Shown here: positions 4,670-5,101 of the stretch, one piece after another | How the letters are laid out: each line of letters opens with the position of its first letter | Numbering within the stretch: the stretch's first letter is position 1 | Assembly (NCBI GenBank): GCA_964629645.1 | Contig: CAZVSU010000117.1 | Coordinates: 1-5,101 of the forward strand | Direction: 5' to 3' | Length of the DNA: 5,101 nt | From: JAAKFL01 sp964629645 | GTDB taxonomy: Bacteria > Chlamydiota > Chlamydiia > Chlamydiales > SLFE01 | Notes under the pieces: model-generated | Told to the model about the DNA's origin: nothing | The model's database searches: none | Seen by the model: the letters and a program-made list of their open reading frames with translations, nothing else | Made by a program: the position numbers and the translations under genes

Positions 4670-5014
4670 ATGAGTTTAGAATCAATCATTTACGGTTCAG
4701 TTTTTTTTTACGGCGTACATTCTGGTATGGGAATGGACGAAGATGCAGGTGATATCAGGAGCAATATCAAATCCATAGCATCTGAAGCCACAATCTTTGC
4801 CATTAACGGTATTGCCCTAGATATACTTTGCGGGTGCTTATTAGTTTCCGCAGCCATTGCTAAGAAAGACACCAAGTTGACTGCAGAAAATATAAAAATC
4901 ATAGAAGGACTTTGCGAGCTTGCAATGAAGGTGTTTTGTGCTATGGGTTCGACTCTGATCATCCATCGTATTGGAATCGTTGCTGGAAATATTTTGGGAC
5001 GACAGGTCAGTTAA
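4670..5014 (+). CDS. Hypothetical 114-residue protein with two hydrophobic segments
   Basis: I do not recognise this protein. The ATG at 4670 is preceded 7 bases upstream by AAGGAG (4657-4662), a near-ideal ribosome binding site, and the gene is followed by a strong hairpin, so it is very likely expressed. The N-terminal ~37 residues are mixed, with an acidic stretch around MGMDEDAGDIR. A hydrophobic segment covers about residues 39-64 (containing ALDILCGCLLVSAAIA). A charged link of about 18 residues (KKDTKLTAENIKIIEGL) follows. A second hydrophobic segment covers about 82-108 (containing VFCAMGSTLIIHRIGIVAG). There are four cysteines: Cys54 and Cys56 form a CGC pair, with Cys82 and Cys89 further on. 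No signal peptide is evident. Two membrane-spanning or membrane-inserting helices are plausible, though both are Gly/Ala-rich and could instead pack within a soluble helical protein. Base composition is more AT-rich than the transporter genes. It appears to be a stand-alone gene. Confidence 0.75.
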   Translation: MSLESIIYGSVFFYGVHSGMGMDEDAGDIRSNIKSIASEATIFAINGIALDILCGCLLVSAAIAKKDTKLTAENIKIIEGLCELAMKVFCAMGSTLIIHRIGIVAGNILGRQVS

Positions 5015-5071
5015 GGTCTTTTGCTCCCTTGACACTAGGGGACGTCTTCAAATTTCGAATTCTAAGCCGCC

Positions 5072-5101
5072 GGGATGAGCCGATCTTAATCGGCTCATCC
5101 C
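5072..5101. terminator. Perfect 13-bp terminator-like hairpin at the window end
   Basis: GGGATGAGCCGAT and ATCGGCTCATCCC pair perfectly around the 4-base loop CTTA, 57 bases after the stop of the 114-residue gene. The stem reaches the last base, so any T-tract on the + strand lies outside the window. The - strand flank (GGCGGCTTAG) has no T-run. It most likely ends the + strand transcript, and perhaps also a gene approaching from the right. Confidence 0.7.

Noticed and set aside
5029..5034. TTGACA after the last gene as a promoter for something beyond the window
   Set aside because: No -10 match at suitable spacing, and the strong hairpin at 5072 would stop such a transcript.

Overview
The window suggests a Gram-negative (diderm) bacterium with moderate GC. 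The evidence is an RND-type efflux permease, two small lipoproteins and an exported chalcone-isomerase-like protein. The style of the genes would fit an environmental chlamydia-like or gammaproteobacterial genome, but nothing in the sequence fixes the taxon and this guess is weak.

Bases 1-1710 (+ strand): the C-terminal third of an RND efflux permease is followed by two tandem genes for small related lipoproteins. These end at a hairpin that is shared with the convergent gene on the other side. Both mature lipoproteins are about 56 residues of unbroken heptads, with Ile/Leu/Val at one core position and mostly Asn/Ser at the other. They have the size and design of Braun-type (Lpp) lipoproteins, without the C-terminal lysine that anchors Lpp to peptidoglycan.

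Bases 1711-2595 (- strand): a gene for a short, Asn-rich helical-hairpin protein of unknown function lies upstream of a gene for an exported chalcone-isomerase-like protein. They are probably one transcript, started from a sigma70-type promoter at about 2632-2659.

Bases 2596-4219: a 223-base divergent intergenic region carries back-to-back promoters. It is followed by a complete MATE-family transporter on the + strand. The MATE gene has a very good extended -10 promoter but no visible Shine-Dalgarno sequence.

Bases 4220-5101: an AT-rich stretch of about 450 bases without a recognised gene contains a good promoter candidate (4330-4358), several dyads, a long imperfect hairpin and a 38-codon ORF of doubtful status. 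It leads to a gene with an excellent ribosome binding site that encodes an unrecognised 114-residue protein with two hydrophobic segments. The window ends on a perfect 13-bp terminator-like hairpin. This last block is the least explained part of the window, and the lipoprotein pair is the most distinctive protein finding. I see no CRISPR array, insertion sequence, tRNA or rRNA.
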